Assembly: GCA_004009845.1 (NCBI GenBank)
Contig: RMBW01000041.1
Location: 186,001-250,000, forward strand
Length of the DNA stretch: 64,000 nucleotides
Reading direction: 5' to 3'
Source: Davidsoniella eucalypti
Taxonomy: Eukaryota; Ascomycota; Sordariomycetes; Microascales; Ceratocystidaceae
The number at the start of each line of letters is the position of its first letter. Positions within the stretch are counted from its first letter, which is position 1. The notes below the pieces were generated by a model. That model was not told the DNA's origin, did not search any database, and was given only the letters and a program-made list of their open reading frames with translations. A program made the position numbers and the translations under genes. Shown here one piece after another: positions 59,801-64,000 of this stretch.

Positions 59801-62800
59801 GCCCACACAGACTGGAAGTCTTGGACCTCTTCCAGAATAGCAGAAAGCGCAGCATCGGGACTAGCAGGAAGATCCAAAGCCTCCTTGGCACGAGAAACCA
59901 TCTCGAACTGTTCTTGCAACTGAGAGATACGGGACTGGAACGAGGTCAAAGTAGCAGAAGCCTTCTCGGGGTGGATGTTACCAGAAACAGGCTTCTCGTC
60001 GTTCCACTGATTGGAGATCTCCATGATGCGATCATTGACCAGCTTATCTTCGGTGATAATCTTCGAGCGCAGAGCATCGGTCTGGTCCTGGACCGTCTTG
60101 GCCTTCTTCTCCAGGATCTCGTTCAACGAAGCCCATTCACTATCAATCTGGGCAATGTCGAGCCAGTCATTTGAGAACTGATAGCGCTGACGCACCAAAG
60201 TAGACTGGCCCTGGCGGAACAGGTCGATATCCGGAGCCCAGGTCCGTACACTCTTCTTGCAGCTTTGCACTGCAGTGATGAACTTGACGGCTTCGGCGGT
60301 CGATGAGAAGTTCATGCCTTGCGACTCGAGGCTCTTGCGAATCTTCTCCATCTCGGCGTATACCTCACGCATGTGGTTACCTAGACGAATACCAAACTTG
60401 ATCAAGATATCTTCTTGCCACTGATCGTACTTGGTGTTGACGCGGCGCTGAACTTGGTCGTAATCGATCGTAACGTGGCCAAACGAACGGCTGACCTCCA
60501 GAGTATCGAAGGTTTGACGGTTCTTACGAATGTCCTGGAGAGTCTGTAGCCAGTTAGAAAGCTTCTCGCCAATAGCTTCGTACACCTTCTCAGCCTGGAG
60601 ATCCCACAGAGGCTGGAACTGGAGCCATTTGTCGACATATGCGCCGATTTCCTTGAGTTTCTTCTCGATGGCAAGGTAGACGCGGATCAGAAGATCGGTA
60701 CAGTCCTGGGGCAAGTCTTCAAAGCGGGCTTCTTCCTGGCGCACAGTGCTAAGGCTCATTTGATAGCGAGTAGCCTGAATCTTAGGCAGGTTGCAAACTA
60801 CGCCGAGCCATTCTTGGAGGTGAAGATACCAGCTAGCACGAGCATGCTCTAGTGGGGGATCCAGATAGATGACTTGATTTCTCATGACAAGTTCGTAAAT
60901 GAGGTGTTTCATGACGGGGCTATTTTGCTTTGCAGCTTCGTCAACCTCGTGGCTTTGCTTGCGGCGGCCATCATCATGGTATTCGTCCTCGAAAGCCTGG
61001 ATCCAAGCGATGATAGCTTGTTGTAGACGGCCCAGTAAAACACCCTTGATGCGCTGGTTCAGGCCCTCAACCCAGAAGTGCAAGTTGACGTATTGCTCCA
61101 GGTTGAGCTGATCAACGGCGGCCTGGATAATCTCCAGTTTGGAAGCGAAGGCGGCTCCATCGTATTGGCAAGTACCGAGTTCAACAAGAGCCTTCTCGAT
61201 GTTAGAGTTAATCGCCACCAAAGAAACAGTTTTTGTTTGTAACAGCGAGATCGAGGCAGCAAATTCGCGGATGAAGAGGCCATGACGACTCTCTGAGCTC
61301 TTGGAGAAGCCAAACTCGCTCAGAGATTGAGCAGCAGTACGGTTTTGGAGGAAGAGTTCGTGAGAGCTGACAAAAGACTCCCACTTGAGCGGGACACCCT
61401 TCTTGATCAAGCCAAAGGTATCGTTGCGGTAACCATGGAGTAGGACAGACTCTTCACCCATCTGCTGGATCTGGTTAACAGTCTGGGCAAAGGTACGAAC
61501 CGATTCCATCAAGCTAACGGCATATGGGTAAACACGCTTGGCATCCTTAGAGACGTTGCTGACGGCATGGGGGATGGTGTAGTTTTGCCACGTCAGGTTG
61601 CGTGTCTCTTTGAATAGTGTGATGATTTGGCGGTCGAAGTTGACACTAAGTTCAAGAGTATTCGACGCTCTCACACGTGAGATTTCGAACAGCAGACCGG
61701 AGATCGAGATCTTGCGACGTTGGACCTCGCCCAACCAGGCTTGGTAGATAGGAGCAGTATCCAACTTCTTGCGGAACAGATTACTCTCCATAAGAAGCTT
61801 CTGTCCTTCAGCATGGATAGCCCATTCAGCACCGAGGACATCCTCAACCTTTTTCATATAGCCGTCTAGTTGATACTCGATTTGGCGGGCCCAGATGATA
61901 GCGCCAGAGACGGGGGGTAGATCACGTAGTTGGGCCATGGCGTGGGCTTCAGAGTGGCCATATTGCTGCTTGAAACGCTCATGTAAGCCGTTGATAGCCT
62001 GCTTCACGTGTTCCATAAGCTGGTTCTGGTACTCGGCGATAGCGCCACGAATCTTGGGGCGGACAAAGAGAGCATTGAACTTGGAGAAGACGCGGAACAT
62101 CTCATTGGCGTTCTTTGCGGTACCTAGACGGTCACGCAGGCGAGAGATGATAGAGTTTTCCACGCGGGCAGTTCTTCCACTGTAGATCTCCTCGGCTTTG
62201 GTCCAGCGCTCAGTTCCCTGAGGGGTCACATCAAGTAAATCAACGTTACGCAGGGCTTCCCAAGCTTGCTTGACTTCCTCGACGGCATCGACATCGCCCA
62301 TTTCCTCCATAACAATGGTGCCATTAGGGCCAGATTCCGTGGTACCGTTTACAGTAGCTTTGGGGCCCAAAACGTTGACAATTGTGCGCTGAAGCTGCTC
62401 ATGGTTATCGCGGAAGTTACTAACATACTTAAGACGGTCCTCTAGCTGGGAGTGCTTCTTAGTGACCTTGATAGGAATGAACTTTTCGTTACGACGGCGA
62501 GTAACTTCACGAGCAACGTTGGTGAACTCTTTAATGCTCTCTTCCCATGTACGGAAGATATCATCGCAAGACTTCATGACATTCTTGAACTCGGAATAGT
62601 CAAGGTCAACAAGCTCAGTGCCAGGAAGGAGGCGGTGTAGTACTTCATCTAGATCTCCGGAGATAGCCTCGACCAAAGGAAGAGCTCTTCTAATGGGGTA
62701 AGGGCAGATTCTGAGTTTTTTGTTGAGATGGTTAAAGATCTGAACGATGGCATCCTGCGCCTTGGCTAGCGAAGTGGCAGATAAGAGTTCGTCAAGAGGG

Positions 62801-63994
62801 AAGTCGCGCATCAGTTGGTTGTACTTTTGCACCTTATCCATTGCCTCCTTAAGACCAGTGTCAGCTGTGAAACTGACAGTAGCCTGAAAACGCTTGGCAT
62901 TCTTAAGAATCTCGAGAGTCAAGACGACACCTTCGCTACGCAGCTGGCCTTCGATACCCTCAAGGGCAGATTCCATAGATAGCCAGAAGTTGACTTCTTG
63001 GCTGGCAGTAAACTTGAACTCTTGGCCGGAGGTTGAGGATGGATCCTTAGTCATCTTGGTGACAACCTGGATGGCCTTGATCCAGTTGTTGACGTTGGCC
63101 TGAAGATTGTTGAGAAAGGTACTGTCGGCGATGTTCTCGCTATCAATCAGTTCAATAGAAGGCTTTCCATGGCGTTTCTCGGCCTCCTCCAGCGCAGCCT
63201 GGACTACGGGATGGAACGGCAAAGAGACTTCGGGGATCTCGACATTTTGTTGGAGATGGAGAAGACTGAGCTCGAGATCGTTCCAACGCTTCTTGGTCAC
63301 AGGAATACCGGTCTTTGAGTCGATATCAGCACGGCCACGCGAGCCAGTAGATGTGCTTACTTTGGTGTTCGCATCAAAATATGGTACCAAAGCGTTGTGG
63401 ATAATTGTATGCAAGATCTCATAGGGAGAAGTCGAGGGGCCTTGCTCACCACCGGTAGCGTTGAGAGTGGCGGGGCCGGGTATATTAAGGAAGTATATTT
63501 GTGAAGAAAATGGCAGGTTTGGGTCGATAGCCATAGGCTTCTTCATGATCGACAAGATAGAAACAGTGGTGGGCTGTGATGAGATATCATTCACAAGTAT
63601 GTACTTGTATTGTACGGGGACTACATTGTCACACAGATATCAAGGGTTGGTTAGCAGGTGTATAATGACAACAGTAGGCAAGGAAGGAGGCCATGGAGAA
63701 CTTACCAGGCTCTTCGCTGACATCTTCCATGCCAGTCGAGGGAACCAAGTCCTTTTGTATATACAGTATTTGCTGTCCATCGGCAGCAAAACGCGCGACT
63801 CTGGAGGTTGTATCTTGCAGTTTAGTGGGGTGCAACAAGCTGCCGGGGCTCTCAAGCTCATCTCTCGAAGCGCTTAGGTTGGCCTCAGCTACAGCTACTA
63901 GATGCTTGACTAGGTGGGCCGGGTCAATGGCGCCAAATGTCGAGTTCGATGCCCCATTGACGCCGGGGCTCTGCGGGGAGGGCGAAACCTCCAT
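50809..63994 (-). CDS. Cytoplasmic dynein heavy chain
   Basis: Three exons, 63994-63706, 63620-51307 and 51237-50809, with introns of 85 and 69 bp, encode 4,343 residues, close to the usual fungal length. The N-terminal tail (to about 1,400) carries the dimerisation region. Four P-loops are visible: AAA1 GPAGTGKT near residue 1937, AAA2 GNSGSGKS near 2232, AAA3 GPPGSGKT near 2598 and AAA4 GVSGSGKT near 2941. The coiled-coil stalk follows, with the microtubule-binding segment around NRASKACGPLVQWVTAQV, then AAA5, AAA6 and the C-terminal domain ending DESEQLMAEE. It is the minus-end motor for nuclei, endosomes and spindles. The start ATG (context CGCCATGG) is six bases from the window edge; the first exon and the last 143 codons lie outside the large ORF but complete the family ends. 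Confidence 0.97.
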
Positions 63995-64000
63995 GGCGGG

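Overview
The window is nuclear DNA of a filamentous ascomycete (Pezizomycotina). The evidence is gene content (Crz1 zinc-finger factor, a Clr5-domain protein, a DUF1774 membrane protein, a fungal kinesin-1 with an IAK tail, a 151-residue Rad6 without the yeast acidic tail) and gene structure: few introns, many of 69-140 bp, with GT-AG ends and CTAAC-like branch sites. I cannot name the genus. Thirteen protein genes were resolved to exon level. No tRNA, rRNA, CRISPR array, prophage or prokaryote-type defence locus was seen.

Layout. 1-3243: a decayed LINE-type retrotransposon on the minus strand, cut by the left edge. 3244-7914: a long gene-free stretch ending in a pyrimidine-rich, ATG-free leader. 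7915-9977 (+): crz1. 13196-14442 (+): scs7, sphingolipid fatty-acid 2-hydroxylase. 18119-19840: a second, longer ATG-free leader, followed by psy2 (PP4 regulatory subunit 3) at 19841-23006 (+). Then on the minus strand alg5 (24112-25455), erg1 (27026-28534) and a mitochondrial-type acetyl-CoA acetyltransferase (30271-31849). rad6/ubc2 (33292-34151, +) converges on a thioredoxin gene (35378-35746, -). Conventional kinesin (38210-41402, +) converges on ppt2 (43784-44796, -), followed by a DUF1774 gene (45072-46098, -). A Clr5-domain gene (47905-49746, +) converges on the cytoplasmic dynein heavy chain (50809-63994, -), whose ATG lies six bases from the right edge and which is complete.

The genes are housekeeping: lipid and sterol metabolism (scs7, erg1, thiolase), glycosylation (alg5), phosphatase signalling (crz1 as calcineurin target, psy2 as PP4 subunit), genome maintenance (rad6, psy2), redox (thioredoxin), acyl-carrier activation (ppt2) and both microtubule motor polarities (kinesin-1 and dynein). 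They form no obvious operon-like unit.

The most unusual signals are regulatory. There is no ATG on the sense strand for about 1.3 kb before crz1 and about 1.7 kb before psy2, while the other leaders checked run roughly 20-470 bp. psy2 contains a stop-free, multiple-of-three intron that a plain ORF call would swallow. A well-formed intron pair in the DUF1774/Clr5 spacer suggests a small unrecognised spliced transcript. I found no convincing new multi-gene system.
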